Assembly (NCBI RefSeq): GCF_000255115.2
Contig: NC_018068.1
Coordinates: forward strand, 1,831,977-1,895,976
Length of the DNA stretch: 64,000 bases
Source: Desulfosporosinus acidiphilus SJ4
Lineage (GTDB): Bacteria; Bacillota; Desulfitobacteriia; Desulfitobacteriales; Desulfitobacteriaceae
Reading direction: 5' to 3'
The position numbers and the translations under genes were made by a program. Every line of letters begins with the position of its first letter. Position 1 is the stretch's first letter. Shown in pieces: positions 32,532 to 40,428 of the stretch. The notes beneath the pieces are model-generated. The model did no database searches. It worked only from the letters and a program-made list of their open reading frames with translations, and was not told the DNA's origin.

Positions 32532-33421
32532 TGCAGCATCCAGCGGCTACTTTGACGCCGGGATGGTCAGGCCTTCGGGTTCCGAAGGCCTGCATCTTTG
32601 GTTTAGGATTAATCGGCGGGTCTTGGGCGGGTGCCTTACACGATCTTGGTTGGGATGTAGTGGCTGTTGATATGGTAGAAGCAAGTATCGAAGAAGCGAT
32701 ACGACGAGGTTGGATTCAAGAAGGGTGGACCGAGGTACCGGAGTTTCTGGAAGTCGATCTTGTTGTCTTGGCCCTTCCGCTTAAAGAATTAGTCAAAGGG
32801 TTCAGCCATTTAGCAGTTAAAATTCCCAAAGGAGCTATTGTCACGGATGTCGGCAGTATTAAATCTGAAATTTGCCTCAAGTGTCAAGAAGAATTGCAAG
32901 GATCGGAAGTTTATTTTATAGGCGGGCACCCCATGGCGGGATCGGAACAGTCGGGATTCGAAGCATCCAATCAAAACCTTTTTCGGGGCTTCCCCTACGT
33001 CCTAACTCCTTCTGCAGACTGCCCGGAATTCGTTTTAGAAAAATTTGTGCAGCTGGTTCAGGGATTTGGGGCAAGGGTAGAGTTTCGCGATCCTTCGGAT
33101 CACGACCGTGAAGCAGCTATGGTAAGTCATATCCCCCATATCTTGGCTGTTACGTTATCTTTAGCTGCCGAAGATGCTTCCTTTGACGGAGAGTCGCTTT
33201 TGTCTTTGGCAGGCCGCAGCTTTCGAGATCTGACACGAGTCGCAGACAGCTCTCCGGAAATGTGGAAAGAAATTATGGTGAGGAATTCAGAGACCATTCT
33301 GGAGGGACTAACCCTTTGGGAAAAGAGGGTGAGGGAATTTCGCGAGTACCTCGAGAATGGAGAAGGAGAGAAGATTGCAGAAGTGTTTCGGATGGCGCAT
33401 AATATCCGCACTGCTCTTTGA
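32531..33421 (+). CDS. tyrA: Prephenate dehydrogenase
   Basis: 296 residues. The NAD-binding GLGLIGGSWAGALHD and the helical dimerisation half (GGHPMAGSEQSGFEASNQNLFRGFPYVLTP, SHIPHILAVTLSLAAED) are clear. It oxidatively decarboxylates prephenate to 4-hydroxyphenylpyruvate for tyrosine. It has no ACT domain, unlike the longer Bacillus TyrA. Start ATG 32531 overlaps the aroF stop; GTG 32528 is an alternative. It precedes aroA, so the operon handles both early and late steps. Confidence 0.95.
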   Translation: MQHPAATLTPGWSGLRVPKACIFGLGLIGGSWAGALHDLGWDVVAVDMVEASIEEAIRRGWIQEGWTEVPEFLEVDLVVLALPLKELVKGFSHLAVKIPKGAIVTDVGSIKSEICLKCQEELQGSEVYFIGGHPMAGSEQSGFEASNQNLFRGFPYVLTPSADCPEFVLEKFVQLVQGFGARVEFRDPSDHDREAAMVSHIPHILAVTLSLAAEDASFDGESLLSLAGRSFRDLTRVADSSPEMWKEIMVRNSETILEGLTLWEKRVREFREYLENGEGEKIAEVFRMAHNIRTAL

Positions 33422-33509
33422 TACGGTGAATTTTTGAGTTGCTCTTAGCTTAAGAACTTATAGTATAATATGATAAATCTGCAATAAATATGGGACAGGG
33501 GGAATTCCA

Positions 33510-34796
33510 ATGGGAGGCGTATTTGTTAAGCCTATAACAGGAGTTAAGGGGGAAATTCAAGTTCCCGGAGATAAATCCATCTCTCATCGGGCTGCCCTTC
33601 TAGGCGGAATGGCCTTTGGTGAAACTCATGTTACCAATTTCTTATTGGGACAAGATTGCTTAAGTACTTTGGGATGTTTAAGAGAACTCGGCGTGGCTTG
33701 GGAAAGACAAGGAACTGAAGTATGGCTGCACGGAAAAGGCATGGACAATTGGCAAGAGCCAGCCAACGTTTTAGATGCGGGTAACTCCGGGACAACCTTC
33801 AGGCTAATGCTCGGTGTATTGGCGGGCAGTCCTTTTTCTGTGACCTTAACAGGAGATGATTCCCTGCGTTCACGCCCTATGAGACGGGTCACGGATCCCC
33901 TCAAACAAATGGGAGCACGTATTTTGGGACGAAGAGAGGGCAACTTGGCACCCATCACCATGCAAGGCGGTCAGCTGCTGGGACAGTCTTTTCAAACCGA
34001 GGTAGCTTCAGCCCAAGTCAAATCGGCGTTACTCTTAGCAGGCTTAAGAGCAAAGGGAGAAACCAGTGTACAAGAACCTACACTATCCCGGGATCATACG
34101 GAACGAATGCTTAGAGGCTTTGGGGTTGAGGTTCAAAGCGACAATACTATTGTAAAAGTTAAGGGCGGCGGGAAATTGACGGGTCAAAATGTTTCTGTTC
34201 CCGGGGATATATCTTCAGCAGCTTTTTTCTTAGTTTTAGGAAGTTTAGTTAGGCAAGGTGAGATGATTCTTCCGGAGGTTGGGATAAATCCGACTCGTAC
34301 CGGGATTATTGACGTTCTGCAAGCCATGGGAGCAGATATCGAATACCTAGAAAGCTCAGAAATCTGCGGCGAACCTCGCGCAGCCTTGAGGGTTAGACCT
34401 TCTCAGCTGCGAGGAATTGAAATTAGCGGAGATTTAATTCCGCGTTTGATCGATGAAATACCAATCTTAGCATTAGCAGCCAGCTTAGCTGAAGGGGAAA
34501 CTGTCATTCGCGATGCGGCAGAACTAAGGATTAAAGAAACAGATCGCATAAAAAGAGTTGCGGAAGGCTTAAAGGCTTTAGGCGCAACGATTGAAGAGCT
34601 GCCGGACGGAATGAGAATCAAGGGTCGGCCTGAGTTGCACGGCGGAGAAGTCAGCAGTTTCGGAGATCATCGCTTGGCAATGACTTGGGCAGTAGCAGGA
34701 ATGCTCTCCCAAGAAGGAGTCAGCGTGGAAAATATGGCAGCTGCGAATGTCTCATTCCCTAATTTTTTAGAAATTGTAGAGAAGGTTGTTCTATGA
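33510..34796 (+). CDS. aroA: EPSP synthase (3-phosphoshikimate 1-carboxyvinyltransferase)
   Basis: 428 residues. The N-terminal GDKSISHRAALLGGMAFG, LDAGNSGTTFRLMLGVLAG, the SRPMRRVTDPL box and the C-terminal RIKETDRIKRVAEGLKALGA and SFGDHRLAMTWAV are diagnostic. It converts shikimate-3-phosphate and PEP to EPSP. Start ATG 33510 has ACAGGGGGA upstream. The stop overlaps azlC (ATGA), a close coupling with an amino-acid exporter. Confidence 0.97.
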   Translation: MGGVFVKPITGVKGEIQVPGDKSISHRAALLGGMAFGETHVTNFLLGQDCLSTLGCLRELGVAWERQGTEVWLHGKGMDNWQEPANVLDAGNSGTTFRLMLGVLAGSPFSVTLTGDDSLRSRPMRRVTDPLKQMGARILGRREGNLAPITMQGGQLLGQSFQTEVASAQVKSALLLAGLRAKGETSVQEPTLSRDHTERMLRGFGVEVQSDNTIVKVKGGGKLTGQNVSVPGDISSAAFFLVLGSLVRQGEMILPEVGINPTRTGIIDVLQAMGADIEYLESSEICGEPRAALRVRPSQLRGIEISGDLIPRLIDEIPILALAASLAEGETVIRDAAELRIKETDRIKRVAEGLKALGATIEELPDGMRIKGRPELHGGEVSSFGDHRLAMTWAVAGMLSQEGVSVENMAAANVSFPNFLEIVEKVVL

Positions 34797-35509
34797 GTTC
34801 TGCGAAAATAGAACCTATGGAAAAAGGGTTTGTCTTTGGGCTGCGTCAATCGTTAAGTATTGTCGTAGGGTATGCTCCTGTAGCTGTAACCTTCGGCATT
34901 TTAGCAACTCAGTTTGGTATAAGTGTTTGGGAAGCAGGGCTGATGTCCTGTTTCGTATTTGCCGGCGCCTCTCAGTTCATTGCTATTGAAATGCTTCACC
35001 AAGGTGCCACGGCATGGATGATAGGTCTTACCACCTTAATTGTTAATATCCGACATGTACTTATGAGTCTTTCCGTTGTGCATTTTTTCCCAGAAAGATC
35101 GCGCACTTGGTCACTAGGATTAGCCCAAGGACTCACCGATGAGACCTTTGTCCTCAATTCAAGAATTCTCAAGGAGGTGGCAGAAGAAGAACAGCGCCGC
35201 CGTATTATGTTGGGAGTTAATTCGGGCGCCTTTGCTTCCTGGGTTATCTTTACAGTGTTAGGCGGGCTGATTGGCAAATGGCTGCCGGTCCAGTTCTCTG
35301 GTTTTCAATTCGCACTTCTCGCTCTCTTCATCATCTTGACTGCCTCTTCCTTGTCCCGAAAGAATCTGATGACGTATATTCTTGCCGGGATCTTAGCAGT
35401 CGTCTTCAAACTGCTTCTTCCAGGAAAACTATACATTATCTTAAGTGTTGCCCTTGCCGCAGGAATCGGAGCAGTCTGGAAAAGCAGAAACGATAAGCTA
35501 AACCATTGA
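34793..35509 (+). CDS. azlC: AzlC-family amino-acid exporter, large subunit
   Basis: 238 residues, about six to seven membrane helices. Family boxes: GYAPVAVTFGILATQFGIS, FAGASQFIAIEMLHQGA and NIRHVLMSLSVVHFF. AzlCD export branched-chain amino acids or analogues in Bacillus. Here it begins in an ATGA overlap with aroA, so an aromatic or related amino acid is also a possible substrate. azlD follows 71 bp later across a repeat. Confidence 0.9.
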   Translation: MSSAKIEPMEKGFVFGLRQSLSIVVGYAPVAVTFGILATQFGISVWEAGLMSCFVFAGASQFIAIEMLHQGATAWMIGLTTLIVNIRHVLMSLSVVHFFPERSRTWSLGLAQGLTDETFVLNSRILKEVAEEEQRRRIMLGVNSGAFASWVIFTVLGGLIGKWLPVQFSGFQFALLALFIILTASSLSRKNLMTYILAGILAVVFKLLLPGKLYIILSVALAAGIGAVWKSRNDKLNH

Positions 35510-35532
35510 ATGAAATAAACGTAACATACGTG

Positions 35533-35557
35533 CGATACCCTCCATTGGAGACTATCG
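35533..35557 (+). repeat. 25-bp hairpin repeat between azlC and azlD
   Basis: CGATACCCTCC-ATT-GGAGACTATCG, followed by GATTGCGGGAAGAG. It matches the hairpin at 11362-11386. It separates two genes normally very close, so the unit probably inserted there. Confidence 0.72.
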
Positions 35558-35580
35558 GATTGCGGGAAGAGAGGAGAATT

Positions 35581-35910
35581 ATGCCGATTCATTTCGTTGA
35601 AACAATTTTTTTAATGACTTTGGTAACCTATGGTTCCCGGGTACTGCCGTTTCTATTATTTAAAGGGACAAATGTTCAAGGATTTGTGCGGAATTTTATT
35701 GAACTAGTCCCAATTGCCCTGCTGGCTGCTTTAGTTATTCCGGAGTTAGTTACTCCGGGAGGATCGGTTGTCGTACTTAACAATCCTTACTTATGGGCAG
35801 GGATTTTAACGTTTCTATTTGCTCGTAAGATTCCGAATTTATTTCTGGGAATACTCTTTGGCATGATTGTCTACTGGGGATTGGATAAGCTGATGCTTGT
35901 TTTCCATTAA
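35581..35910 (+). CDS. azlD: AzlD-family amino-acid exporter, small subunit
   Basis: 109 residues, three to four membrane helices (MPIHFVETIFLMTLVTYGSRVLPFLLF...). It is the obligate partner of AzlC. I start at ATG 35581 with AGAGAGGAG upstream; the longer frame from 35506 runs through the hairpin repeat and is not real. The 71-bp distance from azlC is unusual for the pair and is explained by the repeat insertion. Confidence 0.88.
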   Translation: MPIHFVETIFLMTLVTYGSRVLPFLLFKGTNVQGFVRNFIELVPIALLAALVIPELVTPGGSVVVLNNPYLWAGILTFLFARKIPNLFLGILFGMIVYWGLDKLMLVFH

Positions 35911-36054
35911 TTAATCTATGCGAGATCCTAAGCTTAAAAAACATTAAAAGATTATGAGCAAACAGAAGCGTTATTAAAATGAACAATTATTTTGATTTTG
36001 TTAGTAGTGTTTAACAAATATTATGTTGTTTTACTATTTATTATGATTTCAATC

Positions 36055-36447
36055 CTATAATTGTGTGATCATAAAGGTCGCGGTTCCGTAGGCTACAGTT
36101 TTGCCCTGATCGTCTTTAATTTCACCTTGTCCGACGACGATTCTCCTGCCTTTATGGATAACGTTTCCTAATGCATAAAGTGTTCCTCTCTGAACCGGGC
36201 GTAAATAGTTAAGTTTAAGTTCTACTGTTGAGGCGCCTTCTTCAGGACTAAGCCGCTGGTTTATGGCCACTGCTATACATGCGTCGAATAAGCTTGCGAT
36301 GGCCCCGCCATGTACGTTCCCGTAGAATTGTTTTAAATTCTCTGTAACTTTCATAACCAGTTGGATTTTTCCGTCTTCAGTCTCTTCCGTCATCATTCCT
36401 AAGTGCTTCCAGTAGTTGTTGTTTTCTAAATCGGCGATTCGAACCAT
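36055..36447 (-). CDS. PaaI-like hotdog-fold thioesterase
   Basis: 130 residues. The core FYGNVHGGAIASLFDACIAVAINQ and STVELKLNYLRPVQRGTLYALGNVIHKGRRIVVGQGEI are characteristic of the PaaI/YbgC hotdog family, which hydrolyses acyl- or arylacyl-CoA. The start is ATG 36447 with AGGTGACC upstream. It is a single gene between azlD and an unrelated small gene. The specific substrate is not readable. Confidence 0.87.
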   Translation of the reverse strand: MVRIADLENNNYWKHLGMMTEETEDGKIQLVMKVTENLKQFYGNVHGGAIASLFDACIAVAINQRLSPEEGASTVELKLNYLRPVQRGTLYALGNVIHKGRRIVVGQGEIKDDQGKTVAYGTATFMITQL

Positions 36448-36769
36448 TTTAGGGTCACCTGCTTTCTGAATTACTGCTGCTTAAAGGCATAGATATGAGA
36501 ACTTTTTCGTTATCCAATAGTAAGACTCGAGTTCACTTTTAATCTGAGGATATCACATTTTGACAGGGGATACTAATTTTCTGCAGATTTCAAGTTTTAA
36601 GTGTCACGTATTAAGGCATAAAAATCGTCTCAAACATAAAACTCCGAGAATTTCTCGGAGTTTTTGTTTTTTCCTGGTAAACTTAAGTTAAGTTAGGTAT
36701 AGTAAAAGTCATGGGATATTCACTTTTATTTTGGCAATATGTGTTCTGCCGGTGAATCAGCGTTTCAAT
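36448..36769. other. Intergenic gap with one terminator
   Basis: Apart from the hairpin at 36640-36670 this 322-bp stretch shows no gene. It is AT-rich with no recognisable regulatory element. Confidence 0.5.
36640..36670 (-). terminator. Bidirectional terminator downstream of the small Ser/Asp-rich protein
   Basis: AACTCCGAGAA pairs with TTCTCGGAGTT (36640-36662) and has T runs on both strands, so it can end transcription of the minus-strand gene at 36770. Confidence 0.85.
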
Positions 36770-36985
36770 TTAACTCTGATAAGTATTCTCTGACTGAGAA
36801 TCGCCCATCATATCCATCTCGTTATTTTCATCGGAATCAGAGTCTGAATTTGAATAACCGTGTCCCCGTGATACGATGGTATATCCATACTGTTCAGATT
36901 TGCGCCCCAAAATAAAGGCAGCAACGAGGCTGAGAATAAAAAACAATCCATGGGAATGGTAATATTGTCTTTGACGCCAAAACAT
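36770..36985 (-). CDS. Small membrane protein with an acidic Ser/Asp tail
   Basis: 71 residues. One membrane helix (GLFFILSLVAAFILG, about 13-27) is followed by a soluble tail with SNSDSDSDENNEMDMMGDSQSEN, strongly acidic. The start ATG 36985 has GGAGGATCA upstream. No family recognised. The Ser/Asp tail could bind cations or be a phosphorylation target, but this is only a guess. Confidence 0.7.
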   Translation of the reverse strand: MFWRQRQYYHSHGLFFILSLVAAFILGRKSEQYGYTIVSRGHGYSNSDSDSDENNEMDMMGDSQSENTYQS

Positions 36986-37071
36986 AGTTGATCCTCCTTT
37001 CTTACGTTTTAGATTAGCCGATTTAAGAGAATCTCATCCGGGTAATATAAGGAAAAACAAGGAGGCTTTCC

Positions 37072-37725
37072 ATGCGATATCAGATTTTACTTTGGGATCT
37101 TGATGGGACACTGACAGACCCCAAACAAGGTATTACACGCTCTGTACAGTATGCGCTCCAAAAGCTTGGTTTTCCCTATCCTCATGAAGACGAATTGGAA
37201 TGGGTTATTGGACCGCCTTTAATGGATAGTTTCAGGGTGCTTCTTGAGACTGAAGATAACGATCTTCTAACAACTGCATTAGATTTTTATCGAGAACGTT
37301 TCAGAGAAATCGGCATGTTTGAAAATAAGGTTTATCCAGGCATTCCGGAATTGTTGGCCTCGTTAAAGGGAAAGGGCTGTCAGCATTTTTTGGCTACCTC
37401 AAAACCGAAAATTTTTGCCGCAGAAATACTAAAGCACTTTTCGCTGAAAGACTATTTTAGCAAGATCATGGGCAGCGAATTGAACGGAAAATTTGTAGAA
37501 AAGGAAGATCTAATTCGTGAAGTTTTGCAAGGAGTACCCCAAGAGCTCCGGTCCAAAACGGTTATGATCGGCGACCGTCGCTACGATGTTCAAGGGGCCA
37601 GATCTAATCATATTGAGGTTATTTCAGTTGGCTATGGTTATGGGACGAATGAAGAATTAGAGCTCGCAGCTCCGGATTATCTTGTTTCCAGCGTACGGGA
37701 GTTAGAGCGATTGCTTCAAAATTGA
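37072..37725 (+). CDS. HAD-family phosphatase, Gph-like
   Basis: 217 residues. LLWDLDGTLTDPKQGITRSVQYAL is motif I with the cap-domain start, HFLATSKPK is motif II and VMIGDRRYDVQGARSNHI is motif IV. It belongs with phosphoglycolate-phosphatase/5'-nucleotidase-like HADs. AAGGAGGC precedes the ATG. It is convergent with the small gene downstream. Confidence 0.88.
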   Translation: MRYQILLWDLDGTLTDPKQGITRSVQYALQKLGFPYPHEDELEWVIGPPLMDSFRVLLETEDNDLLTTALDFYRERFREIGMFENKVYPGIPELLASLKGKGCQHFLATSKPKIFAAEILKHFSLKDYFSKIMGSELNGKFVEKEDLIREVLQGVPQELRSKTVMIGDRRYDVQGARSNHIEVISVGYGYGTNEELELAAPDYLVSSVRELERLLQN

Positions 37726-37731
37726 GGTGAT

Positions 37732-37998
37732 TTAGTCTCCGGCCTTTTCAAGGTCTATTTGATGGTTGATGGGATACCGTACTGCAGCATCGAGATAAAC
37801 ATAGTCTTTATCGTTTTCTTGACGTACCATACCAACAATGCCGTTGTCATGGGTTGTTTTAAGAAACTGCTCAACAAAATGTTGATAAGCTCGTTCTTCC
37901 CAAGGATCTAAATAATCGGTTACAGAATTCAAATAGGTTTCGACGGGAATTTTAAAATGACGATGATAAACTTGTAGTGTTACTTCCTCAGAATTCAT
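37732..37998 (-). CDS. Unknown 88-residue protein
   Basis: A soluble protein: MNSEEVTLQVYHRHFKIPVETYLNSVTDYLDPWEERAYQHF... It has mixed alpha/beta character with aromatic residues. The start ATG 37998 has GCAAGGGGGAA upstream, so it is likely translated. I do not recognise a family. Confidence 0.62.
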   Translation of the reverse strand: MNSEEVTLQVYHRHFKIPVETYLNSVTDYLDPWEERAYQHFVEQFLKTTHDNGIVGMVRQENDKDYVYLDAAVRYPINHQIDLEKAGD

Positions 37999-38077
37999 GT
38001 TGATTCCCCCTTGCAGGTTAGTCTGAGAAATTTGTTAATAAACTATGTGTTGAAGAACATAATGATGGAGAGTGAGT

Positions 38078-38815
38078 ATGGACGGAGAAAATGAACATCA
38101 TGAAGTTATAGAATTTCATGAGTATCCCGAACCCCAAAGAAACCGCACTTTAAACTGGGTTGATTTATTGACCGTTTTAGGCGGAATTATAGTGATTTAT
38201 ATAGTTCTGGCCCTGGGAACCCTCTGGTTAATGAAAATTTGGCCCAATGAGCGTGTTTTAATGTATCTCAATGCATTTTTAACCCAGTTTTCATTCATTC
38301 TTTTAATTTTGTTGTTAAAAGTAGTACGACATTGGAAATGGTCTGATTTTGGCTGGAGGTCGGTCCCTCTTCGAAAAATACTGCCAAATATCGTAAAAAC
38401 ATATGCAATAACTTGGGTTTTAAATATCGGGTATGTTATTTTTTTATATAAACAAGGAATGTCCCCGCCAACGACGGATGTCTACACTAAACTGCTTGGA
38501 CAATCATCAGGGGTTGCCCTGATCTTGAATTTGCTTTTAGCAGGTGTTTTAGCCCCTTTGGTTGAGGAAACTATGTTTCGAGGACTGATCTACGGCAGTC
38601 TGAGAACTTATTGCGGCAAATGGACGGCTGCTGTTATCAGTGCAGCGATTTTCTCAGGGCTTCATTTTCAGGCCTACGGATTTATTCCCCGCTTTGTTTT
38701 AGGAATTGCTTTAGTTTATCTTTTTGATAAATACAAATCTCTTTATCCTAATGTCGCGCTGCACTCCTTAAACAACGTAGTAGCCACATTAATTGCGGCA
38801 AAGTTTACCGGATAG
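38078..38815 (+). CDS. CPBP-family intramembrane metalloprotease
   Basis: 245 residues with about seven membrane helices. The Abi/CPBP motif 1 EETMFRGLIYGSLR, motif 2 SGLHFQAYGFIPRFVLG and motif 3 ALHSLNNVVA are in place, with the Glu-Glu and His ligands. The family includes prenyl-protease and bacteriocin-immunity-type proteases, so the substrate is uncertain. Start ATG 38078 has GGAG 7 bp upstream. It ends at a strong terminator. Confidence 0.88.
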   Translation: MDGENEHHEVIEFHEYPEPQRNRTLNWVDLLTVLGGIIVIYIVLALGTLWLMKIWPNERVLMYLNAFLTQFSFILLILLLKVVRHWKWSDFGWRSVPLRKILPNIVKTYAITWVLNIGYVIFLYKQGMSPPTTDVYTKLLGQSSGVALILNLLLAGVLAPLVEETMFRGLIYGSLRTYCGKWTAAVISAAIFSGLHFQAYGFIPRFVLGIALVYLFDKYKSLYPNVALHSLNNVVATLIAAKFTG

Positions 38816-38845
38816 AGATAATGCATAGACCTTAGATCAAATAGT

Positions 38846-38899
38846 GCTCCTCTAAAACTTGACTGTTCTTTTGTCAAGTTTTAGAGGAGCATATTTTTT
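38846..38899 (+). terminator. Strong terminator after the CPBP protease
   Basis: GCTCCTCTAAAACTTGAC (38846-38863) pairs with its exact complement ending at 38890, with an 8-9-nt loop, then ATATTTTTT. Confidence 0.93.
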
Positions 38900-39190
38900 A
38901 CCATCGGGGCAGCCCGCCATGACATTACGCAGTACCATCAGACGATGAAAATTGTTCATGCCTTCGGGGCTGGGAGCTCCACCGAATCTCAGGGCAGTAC
39001 ATGATGTGAACCACGGTTCCGCTTCTCCCACGCAAGCTTTGTGAGCTTTACCGCCTCTCCATGCAATGAGTTCACTCTTGTGGGCGAAGCTACCTTCCTT
39101 CGAGGTCTATAGTGTTCGGGGCAGTTTTTCCAGGGCGCCAAGAACGAAGTATTGTACGAATATCTTTTGGAATAATCTTCAATAAATGAC
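38900..39190. ncRNA. GC-rich folded segment before the hydrogenase operon, candidate structured RNA
   Basis: The sequence is GC-rich and gives several stems. GCTTC-N-CCCAC/GTGGG-N-GAAGC (about 39021-39083 on either strand) encloses AAGCTTTGTGAGCTT. GAACC-AC-GGTTC lies near 39009, GGAGCTCC near 38971 and CATGA-type long-range pairs near 38921-38962. No reading frame on either strand fits a protein. It could be the hydrogenase leader on the plus strand, or a separate RNA or a remnant element. Strand is undetermined. Confidence 0.42.
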
Positions 39191-39246
39191 AAACACTAAG
39201 AAACATCATGCGATCTGTATTCTTGGGACCAAGGGAGGGAGACTTT

Positions 39247-40332
39247 TTGTCGAAATCTGAGACCTACTATCAATGGGCTTGCCGCAAAGGAGTATCCAGG
39301 AGAGACTTCTTCAAATTCTGCACTCTTATGGGTGCTATGTTGGGTTTGGATGCAGCAGAGTATCCGAAAATCGTTTCCGCTTTACAGTCGAAACCGCGGC
39401 TGCCGGTTATATATCTGAATTTACAGGAATGTACCTGCTGTGGTGAATCTTTTTTGCGTTCCTCTCATCCGTTAGTGTCTGATTTGATTTTTAATATGAT
39501 TTCTCTCGACTACATGGAAGTGCTCCAAGCAGCCGCCGGCAAACAAGCAGAAGATGTGCGTTTAAAGACGATGAAGGATTATCCCGGGGGGTATGTCCTG
39601 GTGGTTGAAGGCAGCGCTACTTTAGGGGATGGGGGAGTTTACTGCACCATCGGAGGTGTAACGGCAACAGAGCTTCTGAAGCAAACGGCTGATGGAGCGG
39701 CTGCTGTCATTGCTTATGGCTCCTGTGCCACAAACGCCTGCGTTCAAGGGGCCCATCCCAATCCGACCCAAGCTGTTCCTGTTCGACAGGTTGTAAAAAA
39801 TAAACCGGTGATTGATGTTCCTGGCTGTCCTCCTATTGCGGAAGTGATCACAGGAACAATAGTACATTATCTTACCTTCGGAAAGATCCCGGAGCTGACT
39901 AACCAAGGACGGCCTAAGGCCTTCTACGAACACCGCATCCACGACAACTGCGTCCGGCGGGCCTTTTTCGACGCGGGTCAATTTGTGGAATCCTTCGACG
40001 ATGAAGGAGCGAAACAAGGCTGGTGTCTCTACAAAATGGGTTGTAAAGGTCCGACAACCTATAACGCATGTGCTATCACAGAATGGAATGATGGTGTAAG
40101 TTATCCGATTAAGTCGGGGCATCCTTGTATAGGATGTTCGGAAAATAACTTCTTTGATAACACTCCCTTCTATACTCACCTGGCGAAGATTCCTAACAAT
40201 GCCCTGGGGAAAGATGTGGATCGGGTTGGGATGGATGTAGTGGGGGTAGCCGGTCTTGCGGTAGTGGCCCATGCCGGAATGACAGCGGTTGTAAAACACG
40301 GAGAAAATAAAAAAGATAAAGACAGGAGTTAA
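39247..40332 (+). CDS. hyaA: NiFe hydrogenase small subunit (Tat-exported)
   Basis: 361 residues. The N-terminus has a twin-arginine signal SRRDFFKFC at 17-25, followed by a hydrophobic stretch. The proximal cluster Cys motif LQECTCCGESFLRS is present and the C-terminal cluster region has KMGCKGPTTYNACAITEWND and GHPCIGCSENNFFD. A C-terminal membrane helix (VAGLAVVAHAGMTAVV) anchors it. Start TTG 39247 has GGGAGGGAG 7 bp upstream; the ATG at 39208 would put unrelated residues before the Tat motif. It transfers electrons from H2 oxidation to the cytochrome. Confidence 0.93.
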   Translation: MSKSETYYQWACRKGVSRRDFFKFCTLMGAMLGLDAAEYPKIVSALQSKPRLPVIYLNLQECTCCGESFLRSSHPLVSDLIFNMISLDYMEVLQAAAGKQAEDVRLKTMKDYPGGYVLVVEGSATLGDGGVYCTIGGVTATELLKQTADGAAAVIAYGSCATNACVQGAHPNPTQAVPVRQVVKNKPVIDVPGCPPIAEVITGTIVHYLTFGKIPELTNQGRPKAFYEHRIHDNCVRRAFFDAGQFVESFDDEGAKQGWCLYKMGCKGPTTYNACAITEWNDGVSYPIKSGHPCIGCSENNFFDNTPFYTHLAKIPNNALGKDVDRVGMDVVGVAGLAVVAHAGMTAVVKHGENKKDKDRS

Positions 40333-40428
40333 TGCTAACTACTTAATGTCTAATAAAACTTAAACCTAAGTCCTACAGTGAGATCAAGGAGTAAAGATTA
40401 GAAGTTTCGTTTGGAAAGGAAGCGAACC

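Noticed and set aside
35506-35580. N-terminal extension of azlD
   Set aside because: The extra codons run through the 25-bp hairpin repeat; ATG 35581 has a good ribosome site and matches the family length.
38989-39192. A 67-residue minus-strand frame in the segment before the hydrogenase
   Set aside because: No ribosome site, no family features, and it follows the stems of the folded segment.
39622-40299. A 225-residue minus-strand frame
   Set aside because: It lies opposite the hydrogenase small subunit, which is certain by motif; no independent evidence.
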